Shown one piece after another: positions 8,056-16,944 of a stretch of DNA of 64,000 bases (position 1 is its first letter; each line of letters opens with the position of its first letter). This stretch comes from Phreatobacter sp. (GTDB taxonomy: Bacteria; Pseudomonadota; Alphaproteobacteria; Rhizobiales; Phreatobacteraceae). The stretch is from NCBI RefSeq assembly GCF_030691135.1, contig NZ_JAUYFA010000011.1, positions 1 through 64,000 on the forward strand. Reading direction: 5' to 3'. Position numbers and translations under genes: made by a program. Below the pieces are notes generated by a model. That model saw nothing but the letters and a program-made list of their open reading frames with translations. It did no database searches and was not told where the DNA came from.

Positions 8056-11000
8056 ATGGCGAACACTCCCAAGAAGGCGCAGGATCCGGCCGAAGCGGCC
8101 CTTGCAGCCATCCAGGACGCACTGAATCTGGCCAGCGAGGACCAGACCAAGGCGTCGGTGCGGACGACTGGACGCGATGCGGGATCGCGCCAGTCGAGCG
8201 AGGCGATGCGGGTCGACGAGGATCTCTTCGCCGATACGCGCCGCTCCGACCAGGTGATCTCGCCCTCGCAGCCACCGGCCAACGACGACCGCCGCGATCT
8301 CGCCCAGATGCTCGAGCGCCTGTCGCGCCGCCCCTCGGCAGCCCCGCTGTGGACCGCCGCGCTGCTGTCCATCGGCTGGCTCGGCGCGGGCCTCGTCATC
8401 GCCTCGCGGCTCTACGACAACACCCTGCCGGATCCCTATTCCCCGCAGACGCTGACGCTCGCGGCGGTGCTGCTGCTCCCCGTCATGTTCTTCTTCGTCA
8501 TGGGCGCCCTGATCCGCCGCTCCCAGGAAATGCGCATTGTCGCCCAGGGCATGAGCGAGGTCGCGCTGCGGCTCGCCGAGCCCGAGACGGTGGCGCGCGA
8601 GGCCGTGGTCTCGGTCGGCCAGGCCATCCGCCGCGAGGTCGCCGCCATGGGTGACGGCGTCGAGCGGGCGCTGGCGCGGGCCGGCGAGCTCGAGACGCTC
8701 GTCCACAATGAGGTCGCCTCGCTCGAGCGCGCCTACAGCGACAACGAACTGCGCGTGCGCTCGCTCATCGAGGAACTGGTCACCCAGCGCGAGGCCATCG
8801 TTTCCAATGCCGAGCGCGTGCGCGCCTCGATGACCGGCGTTCACGAGCAGGTCGCCAACCAGATCGCCGATGCCGGCGATCAGCTCGCGCGACGCATCGA
8901 CGAATCCGGCATGCGCGTCACCTCCTCGCTCGGCGAGAAGGCCGAAGCCATCACCATGGCGCTCGGCCGGGCCGGCGACACCATGATCGACCAGATCCAG
9001 CTGCGCGGTTCCGACATCGTCGACCGCCTCGCCTCCACCAGCGACGAGGTCACCCGCGCCCTGTCGACGACCGGCGACCGCGTCACCTCGGTTCTGACCG
9101 ATACCGGCAACATCGTCACCGTGACCATGGCCGAGACCGGCACCAGTATGGCGGCGAAGCTGTCCGAGACCGGCACGGCGATGACCCACCACCTGGCCCT
9201 GACCAGCACCGAGATCACCCAGGCCATCGCCTCGCGGTCGGACGACGTGTCGGCCCGCCTGAAGGAGACCGGCGAAAGCCTGGTGGCCGAGCTCACCGCC
9301 CGCACCGGCGAAGTGTCGGAGACGCTGCGCTCGACCGGCGAGACGCTGATCTCCGAACTCGCCGCCCGCAGCGGTGAGGTGTCCTCGACCCTGCGCGAGA
9401 CGGGCGATGCGCTGATCGCCGAAATGTCGGACCGCGGCGGCTTCGTCACCTCGACTCTCAAGGAGACCGGCGAGAGCATCATCACGGAACTGTCGACGCG
9501 CGGCGACTATGTTGCCTCGACCCTGCGCGACACCGGCGAGAACCTCATCGTCGAGCTGTCGACCCGCGGTGGAGAGGTCACCACCACCCTGCGCGAGACC
9601 GGCGAGGCCTTCGTCTCCGAACTGACGCTGCGCGGCAACGAGGTCACCAGCCGCCTGAAGGATACCGGCGAGAGCCTCGTCTATGAACTGTCCAGCCGCG
9701 GCGGCGAGGTCAATTCGGTGCTGAAGTCGACGGCCGAGACCCTGGTCTACGAGCTGGCGACCCGCGGCGGCGAGGTCACCACCACCCTGCGCGAAACCGG
9801 CGAGGCGTTCGTCTCCGAACTGTCGCTTCGCGGCAACGAGGTCACGACGCGCCTGCGCGACACCGGCGAGCGCCTGGTCGGCGAACTCACCGAGCGCGGC
9901 TCGGAGGTCGTCAACAAGCTCGACTCCACCGGCAGCTACGTCGCCGAGACCATCACCGTGCGCGGCGGCGCCCTCGCCGACCGCATCGCCGAGACCGGCG
10001 ACAAGCTCCACCAGACCGTCACCACCCATGGCGACGAGCTCGACAAGCGCCTGGCCGTTACCGGCCAGCTCATCGCCGAGGCCATCACCCAGCGCACCGC
10101 GGAAGCCAAGAACGCCATCGGCGACGTCGGCATCCAGGTCGTCGAAAGCCTCACCGAGAAGGCCCAGGACGTGCAGCTCGCCCTGCGTCGGGCGAGCGAG
10201 ACCGTCACCACCGCCATTTCCGAGCGCACCGCCAGTCTGCGCGAGGAGATCGAGCTCGCCGGCACCGACGTGCTGTCGACCTTCGCCACCCAGGGCACAG
10301 ACCTCACCCAGCGCATCGGCGACATCGGCGCGCAGGTCACCAACGCCCTCGCCGCCCGCGGCGACGAGGTCACCAGCCAGTTGCAGCGCGTCGCCGGAGA
10401 GATCACCGAGACCGCCACCGCGCACGGCGAGGCCGTGGTCACCCGTATCGCCCAGAACGTCGTGGCACTCGACGACGCCATCAACCGGCACACGTCCGGC
10501 TTCGAGACCAGCGTCGCCTCCCATGCGACGCATCTCGAGGACGCCATCGGCCGCTACACCAGCCACTTCGAGAGCCGCGTCGCCGCCCATACATCGGGCC
10601 TCGAGGACGCGTTCGGCCGCTATACCAACGGCTTCGAGACACGGATGGGCGAACAGGCCGCCCATCTCGAGGATGCGTTCATCCGCTACACCTCCGGCTT
10701 CGACACGCGCATCAACCAGCATGCCGTGAACCTGGAGGACGTCATCGTCCGCCACACCTCGCATTTCGAGGGCCGCGTCGGCCATTACGCGACGACGCTC
10801 GACGAGACGATGGGCCGCCACACCGCGCAGTTCGAGGGCCGCGTCGGCCATTACGCTACGACGCTCGACGAGACGATGGGCCGCCACACCGCGCAATTCG
10901 AGGGCCGCGTGTCACAGCACGCCAGCGGTCTCGACGAGGCCATATTGCGCCACACCGCCTCGTTCGAGGGCCGGGTCGCGCATTATGCGACGACGCTGGA

Positions 11001-14000
11001 AGATTCGGTCGGCCGCCATGCCGTCAATCTCGAGGATGCGGTGAGCCGCCTCACCGGCGATTTCGAGAGCCGCGTCGGCTCACATGCCTCGATGCTGACC
11101 GAGCAGGTCGCCAACCATACTGCCCTCCTCGACCACAAGCTGTCCGGCCACATTTCCGCTCTCGACGAGACGATCTCCGGCAAGGGTATCGCCCTCGCCG
11201 ACCGGATCGCCGGAGATGCACGGGAATTCGCCGAGCGGGTGGCCCAGCAGTCGGGCCAGATCACCGACGCCCTCGACGGGCGCCTCGCCCGCATCGACCA
11301 GGCGCTCGACACCCGTGCCCAGGCGTTCAACGAGACGCTCGCCAGCCGCACGCTCGAACTCGCCAAGGTTCTCGGCGAGGGTGGCAAGGCGGTGACCGAA
11401 GCGCTGGAGAACAAGTCGGCGGAGATCACCTTCAACCTGACGTCGAAGTCGGACGAAATCACCCATACGCTGACCTCGAAGTCCGACGAGATCGCCTCGA
11501 ACCTCACCTCCAAGTCGGACGAACTGGCCCGCCTCCTGAACGACAAGTCGGACCAGATCGTCTTCAACCTGACCTCGCGTTCCGAGGAGATGGCGCGCAA
11601 CCTCGCCTCGACCTCCGAGGACATCGCACAGAACCTCGCGGCCCGCTCCGAGGACATCACCCGCATCCTCTCCGACAAGTCGGCGGACGTGACCTACACG
11701 CTCGCTTCGAAGTCGGGCGAGATCACGCGCCTCCTCACCGACAAGTCGGAGGAAGTGGCCTATTCGCTGACAGCCAAGTCCGAGGAGATCACCCGCCTCC
11801 TCAGCGAGAAGTCGGACGAGGTCACCTACACGCTCACCGCCAAGTCCGACCTCATCACCGCGACGCTGTCGGACAAGGTAGACCAGATCAACCGCACGCT
11901 CGGCGGTCGGGCGCTTGAAGTGGCCGAGACGCTCGACACCCGCGTCGCCCGCTTCGAGGAGGTCGTCGTCGGCCGGCTCGAATCGGTCTCGCAGACCCTC
12001 GATGCCCGCGGCTCGCACATCGCCGAAACGCTCACCGAGAAGGTCGAGACGGTCACCCAGACGCTGCGCACCAATGTCGACGATGTGGAGCGCACGCTGT
12101 CGACGATCTCGAACGACATCACTCAGGGCCTGTCCATACGCGTCGCCGAGATCAACGCCGTCCTCGGCGCCCGCTCGGCCGAGCTCGCCTCGCTCCTCGA
12201 CGATCGCGGCAGCAATCTCATTACCCGCCTCGGCGACAACGGTATGCAGATCACCAACGAGGTCAGCCGCGTCGGCGACATCGTGGTGCGTGCGCTGGAG
12301 AACCGCGGCGGCGCCATCACCGAGGTCATCGGCCAGAAGGGTGCGGAGATCACCCGCGTCCTGTCGCAGACCGGTATCGACGTGACGCGCGGCATCTCCG
12401 ATTCAAGCGAACAGGCTGCCCGCATCCTGTCGGAAAGCTCGGAACTGCTGCGCAACCGGATCGAAACGGACACCCGCGAATCGGTGCTCGCCCTTACCTC
12501 GACCAACGATCAGCTGAGGGGCGAGATCGCCTCGGTCCTCGCCCGCCTCGGCGAGACCAACGGCTCGATCCGGGACGTCGCGGCCCAGACCGAGCAGTCG
12601 CTGGCGGCGATCAACAATCAGCTCGGCGAACGGATCGGCCAGTTCGCATCCTCGGCCGAGACGGCGTCCACCGCGGCCGAAACCTCGACCCGGATGCTCA
12701 ACGGCCAGATCGGCCAGCTGACCAATGTCGCCGGCACGGTGCTGCGCGACGTCTCGTCGCTGACCGAGCGCTTCGACAACCAGGCGCGGCTCCTCGGGGC
12801 GGCGGCGGAGCAGGTCGAGGAGATGCAGCAGCGTCTCGACGCCTCCTTCGATACGCGCCGCGAGGTCATCGAGGCGCTGGTCCACCACCTCGCCTCCAAG
12901 ACCGAGGACATGGACAATCTGGTGAAGAGCTTCACCGGCCTTCTCGACGACAATCTCGGCGCCGCCGAGGGCCGCGCCCGCGAAATTGGCCGCGTCCTGG
13001 TCGAGTCGACCAACCAGACGACGCAGGCGATCGGCGAGCAGGCGGAGACGCTGCGCCTCGCCACGGGCAAGGAGCGCGAGCGCACCACCCACGCCATGCG
13101 CTCGGCCTACGAGCAGGCGACGCACGAAATGCACGCTCTGTTCCGCGAAGCCGCCGAGCGTTTCGAGACCCTGACCTCGGGCATGAAGGCGATGAGCAGC
13201 GAGATCCAGCGGGAACTCGCCGAAACGCGGGACCAGCTGTCGCGCGGCATGATCGAGATCCCGAAGGAGACGCAGGAAAACGCCGCCGCGATGCGGCGCG
13301 TCGTGGCCGACCAGATCAAGGCTCTGGCCGAACTGAACGACATCGTCGCCAAGTCCGGACGCGCCTTCGACGTCACCGAGCCCTCCCCGGCAGCGCCCCG
13401 TCGCGTCGTCCGCGAGGAAACACCGCTGCCGCTGCGTGGTGCCGTCGCCGACCTGCCGCGGCCGGAAGAGCGCCCTGAGCCGGTGCGCGAGGCCCCCAAG
13501 GCCCGCATCGCCGAGCCGCGGACGCCTGAGCCGCGCTCCGTCGAACCGCGACGCGAGGCCCCGGCCCGCGCCGAGGCGCCGAAGGCCGCCGACCGCTCCG
13601 GCGGCTGGCTGTCGGACCTTCTCGCCAGAGCCTCCACCGAGGACCAGGCCGGGCAGCCGATGCGTCCGGCGCAGCGCCGCACCCCTGCCCCGGCCGCACT
13701 CGACAATCTCGATGCGCTGTCGTCCGACATCGCGCGGATGGTGGATCATGATGCCGTCGCCGACCTCTGGGACCGCTGGCGCCGGGGCGAGAGGAACGTC
13801 TTCTCGCGCCGCCTCTACACGACCCAGGGCCAGCAAACCTTCGACGAGTTGCGTCGCCGCTATCGCCGCGACGCGGATTTCCGCGAGACCGTCGACCGCT
13901 ATGTCGACGAGTTCCAGCGGCTCCTCGCCGACGTGGACCGCAACGACCGCGACGGGTCGCTGGCCAAGTCCTACCTGACCTCGGAGACCGGCAAGGTGTT

Positions 14001-14037
14001 CACCCTCCTCGCCCATGCGAGCGGCCGTTTCGACTGA
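8056..14037 (+). CDS. Giant coiled-coil repeat membrane protein, growth pole ring (GPR/RgsE)-like
   Basis: About 1993 residues. A charged cytoplasmic N-terminus is followed by two TM helices at ~96-120 (WTAALLSIGWLGAGLVIAS) and ~133-156, then more than 1700 residues of almost pure helix. Three blocks of repeats are visible: 22-residue units of the ETGExLxxELxxRGGEVTTTLR type (~340-645), 22-residue units with GRHTxxFExRVxxHAxxLED (~812-1015), and 11-residue units of the LTSKSDEITxx type (~1120-1280). A Pro/Arg/Glu-rich linker (~1775-1850) leads to a conserved-looking C-terminal domain (ARMVDHDAVADLWDRWRRG onward). Size, two N-terminal TMs and apolipoprotein-like repeats match Agrobacterium GPR (about 2100 residues), a polar growth scaffold. 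Start at 8056 (MANTPKKAQ); longer in-frame starts at 7957 or 8017 are possible. Identification is by architecture, not alignment. Confidence 0.8.
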   Translation: MANTPKKAQDPAEAALAAIQDALNLASEDQTKASVRTTGRDAGSRQSSEAMRVDEDLFADTRRSDQVISPSQPPANDDRRDLAQMLERLSRRPSAAPLWTAALLSIGWLGAGLVIASRLYDNTLPDPYSPQTLTLAAVLLLPVMFFFVMGALIRRSQEMRIVAQGMSEVALRLAEPETVAREAVVSVGQAIRREVAAMGDGVERALARAGELETLVHNEVASLERAYSDNELRVRSLIEELVTQREAIVSNAERVRASMTGVHEQVANQIADAGDQLARRIDESGMRVTSSLGEKAEAITMALGRAGDTMIDQIQLRGSDIVDRLASTSDEVTRALSTTGDRVTSVLTDTGNIVTVTMAETGTSMAAKLSETGTAMTHHLALTSTEITQAIASRSDDVSARLKETGESLVAELTARTGEVSETLRSTGETLISELAARSGEVSSTLRETGDALIAEMSDRGGFVTSTLKETGESIITELSTRGDYVASTLRDTGENLIVELSTRGGEVTTTLRETGEAFVSELTLRGNEVTSRLKDTGESLVYELSSRGGEVNSVLKSTAETLVYELATRGGEVTTTLRETGEAFVSELSLRGNEVTTRLRDTGERLVGELTERGSEVVNKLDSTGSYVAETITVRGGALADRIAETGDKLHQTVTTHGDELDKRLAVTGQLIAEAITQRTAEAKNAIGDVGIQVVESLTEKAQDVQLALRRASETVTTAISERTASLREEIELAGTDVLSTFATQGTDLTQRIGDIGAQVTNALAARGDEVTSQLQRVAGEITETATAHGEAVVTRIAQNVVALDDAINRHTSGFETSVASHATHLEDAIGRYTSHFESRVAAHTSGLEDAFGRYTNGFETRMGEQAAHLEDAFIRYTSGFDTRINQHAVNLEDVIVRHTSHFEGRVGHYATTLDETMGRHTAQFEGRVGHYATTLDETMGRHTAQFEGRVSQHASGLDEAILRHTASFEGRVAHYATTLEDSVGRHAVNLEDAVSRLTGDFESRVGSHASMLTEQVANHTALLDHKLSGHISALDETISGKGIALADRIAGDAREFAERVAQQSGQITDALDGRLARIDQALDTRAQAFNETLASRTLELAKVLGEGGKAVTEALENKSAEITFNLTSKSDEITHTLTSKSDEIASNLTSKSDELARLLNDKSDQIVFNLTSRSEEMARNLASTSEDIAQNLAARSEDITRILSDKSADVTYTLASKSGEITRLLTDKSEEVAYSLTAKSEEITRLLSEKSDEVTYTLTAKSDLITATLSDKVDQINRTLGGRALEVAETLDTRVARFEEVVVGRLESVSQTLDARGSHIAETLTEKVETVTQTLRTNVDDVERTLSTISNDITQGLSIRVAEINAVLGARSAELASLLDDRGSNLITRLGDNGMQITNEVSRVGDIVVRALENRGGAITEVIGQKGAEITRVLSQTGIDVTRGISDSSEQAARILSESSELLRNRIETDTRESVLALTSTNDQLRGEIASVLARLGETNGSIRDVAAQTEQSLAAINNQLGERIGQFASSAETASTAAETSTRMLNGQIGQLTNVAGTVLRDVSSLTERFDNQARLLGAAAEQVEEMQQRLDASFDTRREVIEALVHHLASKTEDMDNLVKSFTGLLDDNLGAAEGRAREIGRVLVESTNQTTQAIGEQAETLRLATGKERERTTHAMRSAYEQATHEMHALFREAAERFETLTSGMKAMSSEIQRELAETRDQLSRGMIEIPKETQENAAAMRRVVADQIKALAELNDIVAKSGRAFDVTEPSPAAPRRVVREETPLPLRGAVADLPRPEERPEPVREAPKARIAEPRTPEPRSVEPRREAPARAEAPKAADRSGGWLSDLLARASTEDQAGQPMRPAQRRTPAPAALDNLDALSSDIARMVDHDAVADLWDRWRRGERNVFSRRLYTTQGQQTFDELRRRYRRDADFRETVDRYVDEFQRLLADVDRNDRDGSLAKSYLTSETGKVFTLLAHASGRFD
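10765..10896 (+). repeat. Near-identical 66-bp tandem duplication inside the GPR-like gene
   Basis: Two adjacent 66-bp units, 10765-10830 and 10831-10896, differ at only two synonymous positions (gcg/gct and cag/caa). They encode two copies of the same 22-residue repeat. Neighbouring units in the same block are far more diverged, so this looks like a recent unit duplication. Confidence 0.9.
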
Positions 14038-14061
14038 GGCGGCTCACCCGGCAGACAAGGC

Positions 14062-14088
14062 AAAGGGCGCCGGGAGGCGCCCTTTTTC
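14062..14088 (+). terminator. Rho-independent terminator of the GPR-like gene
   Basis: Perfect 10-bp stem AAAGGGCGCC / GGCGCCCTTT with a GGGA loop (14062-14085), followed by a T run to 14087. It begins 24 bp after the stop codon at 14037, so it closes this long monocistronic transcript. Confidence 0.88.
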
Positions 14089-14144
14089 GTCGGTAGGAGG
14101 CAGGAGGCAGCCGCAGGGTTCGCGTCGGGGCCGATCTAGAGACG

Positions 14145-14771
14145 TCAGACCTGGCCGGTCGACCAGAGCACGATCTCGCGCAACAGGCTCTGCACGGCGC
14201 CGTTGAAGGCGGCGGAGACGCTGATCGCGTCGGTGCCGGCAGCCGGCGCGCGTGCCGAGAACACCCGGCCGGAAAGGATGCGTCCCGAGCGGTCGTTGAC
14301 GATCTTTACGGACATCTCGACCACCACTTCGCTGGCGCCGGTGACGACGACTTCGAAGGCGCGGACTTCCGCCAGCAACTGCCAGTCGGATGCCAGCCGG
14401 TCGCCGGGGCGACCGACCGAACGCAGGCGGTTTGCGTTCTCGAAGGACTGGATGAGCCGCGCCTGCAGGAGCTTGGGCAGACGGTCGGCCCAGGCGCCGT
14501 CGGTCAGGTAGGAATAGGCGCCGCCGGGACCGCGCACCGCGATGCGCTCGGTGTCGAGGCTGGCGATGGCCTTGGGCTCGACGACGAGCAACTGGCCGCG
14601 GACGGCGCCGGCCAGTGTCGGGAAGGTCGACGGGGCGGAAATGTCGAAGCTGCGGGGAACGCTGGACGATGACGCACAACCGGCGAGGGCAAGGGCTACC
14701 GCCAAGGTCGCGGCAAGCGCCGCCGACCGCCCTGCCCGCCTCGATCCCGTCACGTCGTCGTTGTGCTGCAC
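14145..14771 (-). CDS. ABC-type transport auxiliary lipoprotein (PqiC/ABC_trans_aux-like)
   Basis: 208 residues. A signal peptide ends in a lipobox LALAGCASSS, so the mature protein is probably a lipid-anchored periplasmic protein. The body (SFDISAPSTFP, LLVVEPKAIASLDTERIAV, then WADRLPKLLQARLIQSFEN) matches the ABC_trans_aux/PqiC family that accompanies MCE transporters. It starts with GTG at 14769-14771, 21 bp after the mlaD-like gene, and is the last gene of the four-gene Mla-type operon. It presumably helps move phospholipid between the inner and outer membranes. Confidence 0.85.
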   Translation of the reverse strand: MQHNDDVTGSRRAGRSAALAATLAVALALAGCASSSSVPRSFDISAPSTFPTLAGAVRGQLLVVEPKAIASLDTERIAVRGPGGAYSYLTDGAWADRLPKLLQARLIQSFENANRLRSVGRPGDRLASDWQLLAEVRAFEVVVTGASEVVVEMSVKIVNDRSGRILSGRVFSARAPAAGTDAISVSAAFNGAVQSLLREIVLWSTGQV

Positions 14772-14792
14772 GCCCGAACCTTCAGTTTCGCC

Positions 14793-16130
14793 CTAGCGGC
14801 GATTGTATTCGGGCACGCCCGACCCGCCGAAGATGAACCGCTGCGGGTTGCGCTCCAGCGAGCGCAGGGTCCGTTCGAGTTCCGTCAGCGTCCGCCGACC
14901 ATCGGTCGACAGAGATTGAATATCGCGGATCGTCCGATCCGTGAAGCCGGAGATCGACGTCGTCAGTTGCGCCGTCCGGGTATCGAGCCGTTCGGCGAGC
15001 GTGCGCACCGATCGCGCGGTCGCAGTGAATTCGGCGAACATATTGTTGGTTCCATCGCCGGCGAAGCTCTTCAGCAGCCCGTCGATCCGGTCGGCCATGG
15101 CGTTGAGCTTGCCGGAGACCTCGCCGGCATTTTTCAGGAGCAGGTCGACATTGGCGGAATTGTCGCCGAGCGTCTGGGTGAAGCGATCGATATTGGCCAT
15201 GGCCCGGCCGATGCGTTCGCTGTCGAGGGACTCGATCACGCGATCGGCGCCGACGAGCGTACGGTTCAGGGCGCGCACGTCGAAGGTGGTCGCGACCTCG
15301 TTGACGGTTCCGAGCGTCTGGGTCAGCGAACTGGCGGCCTGGCGCGCGTCACGCAGGAGATCGGCGAAGCTCTGGCTCTGCGCGTTCAGGCCGGCGGTCA
15401 ACTCGTCGACATTGCGCAGGATCGAGGTGATCCGGCCCGGCTGGGCGCCCTCCATCATGCCTTCGATCTGCGTCGTGACCCTGTCGAGCCGCTGGGCGAG
15501 GGCTGCGATCTGCCGGGCCGCCTCGCCGGTCTGGCTGAGGAAGTTGCGGACATTGTCGGTGTTGTCGCCGAGCGCCGCGGTGAACCTCTCGACATTCTCG
15601 AGGCTGCGCTGGAACGAACCCTGGCCGCTGGCGATGACGCCGTCGAGGCGGTTCACGAGCCCGTTCAGCGTGTTCATCGTCTGCTGGGCGCCGGACATGA
15701 TGTCGGAGCCGCCCGGCACGTCGGGGCCGATCTGCGGCGGCGGCGCGCCCGCCGCGCGGGTCAGCGGCTGGGCGACGTCGGGTCCGTTAGCGAGGCCGAC
15801 CGAGGCGATCCCCGACAGCAGCTGGACGTTGAGGGTGGCGCGGGTGGCCGAGGAGACCGGCGTCCCCGGCTGGAGGGCGACGACGGCGACCACCTTGCGC
15901 GGATCGTCACGGTCGATGTCGATGCGCCGGACCTCGCCCCTGCGGATGCCGTTGAAGAAGACCGCCGAACCGGTGCGCAGGCCGCCGACCGGCCCGGTGA
16001 AGACAATGCGGAAATCCTCGCGGTTGCTGCTGTCGCCGACGCGCAGGAACCACCACAGGAACAGGCCGAATGCCGCCAGCATGCCCAGCGTGAACAGGCC
16101 GATCAGCGTCGTGTTGGCCTTTGTTTCCAT
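14793..16130 (-). CDS. mlaD: MlaD family protein (MCE domain), phospholipid transporter substrate-binding subunit
   Basis: 445 residues. A single N-terminal TM helix (LIGLFTLGMLAAFGLFLWWF) is followed by an MCE domain: FRIVFTGPVGGLRTGSAVFF and VRRIDIDRDDPRKVVAVVAL. A long helical C-terminal region of about 280 residues is rich in Q, T and L and holds repeated LAQRLDRVTTQ/IDRFTQTLGDN-like segments. The long tail matches the larger MlaD/TTG2C-type proteins of alphaproteobacteria rather than the short E. coli MlaD. Start at METKANTTLIG (16128-16130). It stands 19 bp downstream of the ATPase gene. The protein forms the periplasmic ring of an ABC lipid transporter. Confidence 0.9.
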   Translation of the reverse strand: METKANTTLIGLFTLGMLAAFGLFLWWFLRVGDSSNREDFRIVFTGPVGGLRTGSAVFFNGIRRGEVRRIDIDRDDPRKVVAVVALQPGTPVSSATRATLNVQLLSGIASVGLANGPDVAQPLTRAAGAPPPQIGPDVPGGSDIMSGAQQTMNTLNGLVNRLDGVIASGQGSFQRSLENVERFTAALGDNTDNVRNFLSQTGEAARQIAALAQRLDRVTTQIEGMMEGAQPGRITSILRNVDELTAGLNAQSQSFADLLRDARQAASSLTQTLGTVNEVATTFDVRALNRTLVGADRVIESLDSERIGRAMANIDRFTQTLGDNSANVDLLLKNAGEVSGKLNAMADRIDGLLKSFAGDGTNNMFAEFTATARSVRTLAERLDTRTAQLTTSISGFTDRTIRDIQSLSTDGRRTLTELERTLRSLERNPQRFIFGGSGVPEYNRR

Positions 16131-16149
16131 GCGCCTGGGCTCACATCCT

Positions 16150-16929
16150 TCACGCCTTGACCCGGGCGGCACGGGCGCGTTCGCCGCCGAAATACTTTTT
16201 CAGCCAGGGATGTGGATGGCGGAGCATGTCCTCCATCGTCCCCGTTGCGATGACCTTGCCGTCAGCGAGTGCCGCGATGCGATCGCAGATTCGCGCCAGA
16301 CTATCGAGATCGTGCGTGACCATATACACCGTCAGGCCCAGAGTGTCGCGTAACGTCCTGATGAGCGTGTCGAATTCCTCGGCGCCGATCGGGTCGAGGC
16401 CGGAGGTCGGCTCGTCGAGGAAGACGATCTCCGGATCGAGGGCGAGCGCACGGGCCAGCGCGGCGCGCTTGATCATGCCGCCGGAGAGCTCGGAAGGGTA
16501 TTTGTCGGCGGCATCGGCCCTGAGGCCGACCATGGCGATCTTCAGCCGCGCGATCTCGTCCATCAGCGGCTCGGACAGCTTCAGATATTCGCGCAGCGGC
16601 ACCTGAATGTTCTGTTTCACCGTCAGCGAGGAGAACAGCGCGCCGTGCTGAAACAGCACGCCCCAGCGCCGTTCGATCGCCTTGTGCTCGGCGCGGGAGA
16701 GCGTGTCGAGGTCCTGATCGAAGACGGTGATCTTGCCGCGGCGCTTCGGCACGAGGCCGATGATGCAGCGGGTCAGGACCGACTTGCCGGTGCCCGAGCC
16801 GCCGACGACGCCCAGTACCTCGCCGGCATGGACGTCGAGGTCGAGGCCGTCGATGATCAGGCGCTCGCCGAAGCCTATGGCGACGTCGCGGACCGAGATG
16901 ATGATGTCGCCGCTCGCATAATCTGCCAC
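16150..16929 (-). CDS. mlaF: ABC transporter ATP-binding protein, MlaF type
   Basis: 259 residues, a complete nucleotide-binding domain. Walker A is GGSGTGKS, the signature is LSGGMIKRAALARAL and Walker B is IVFLDEPTSGLDP, with the H-loop in VYMVTHDLDSL. The methionine-containing LSGGM signature and GLVPKRRGKITVF are typical of MlaF/TTG2A. It energises the transporter formed with the STAS-permease upstream and the MCE protein downstream. The gap to the permease gene is only 15 bp. Confidence 0.93.
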   Translation of the reverse strand: MADYASGDIIISVRDVAIGFGERLIIDGLDLDVHAGEVLGVVGGSGTGKSVLTRCIIGLVPKRRGKITVFDQDLDTLSRAEHKAIERRWGVLFQHGALFSSLTVKQNIQVPLREYLKLSEPLMDEIARLKIAMVGLRADAADKYPSELSGGMIKRAALARALALDPEIVFLDEPTSGLDPIGAEEFDTLIRTLRDTLGLTVYMVTHDLDSLARICDRIAALADGKVIATGTMEDMLRHPHPWLKKYFGGERARAARVKA

Positions 16930-16944
16930 GTCAGCACCCTATCG

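Noticed and set aside
8035-10896. A 953-codon open frame on the minus strand inside the GPR-like gene
   Set aside because: It is the antisense of the repeat region. High GC third positions and repeat periodicity keep stops out of this frame. Its translation is low-complexity G/A/D/L-rich with no recognisable domain.
9070-11890. Regular repeats suggesting a CRISPR-like array
   Set aside because: The repeats are in-frame protein repeats of 33 or 66 bp without unique spacers and lie in a coding sequence; no cas gene is present.
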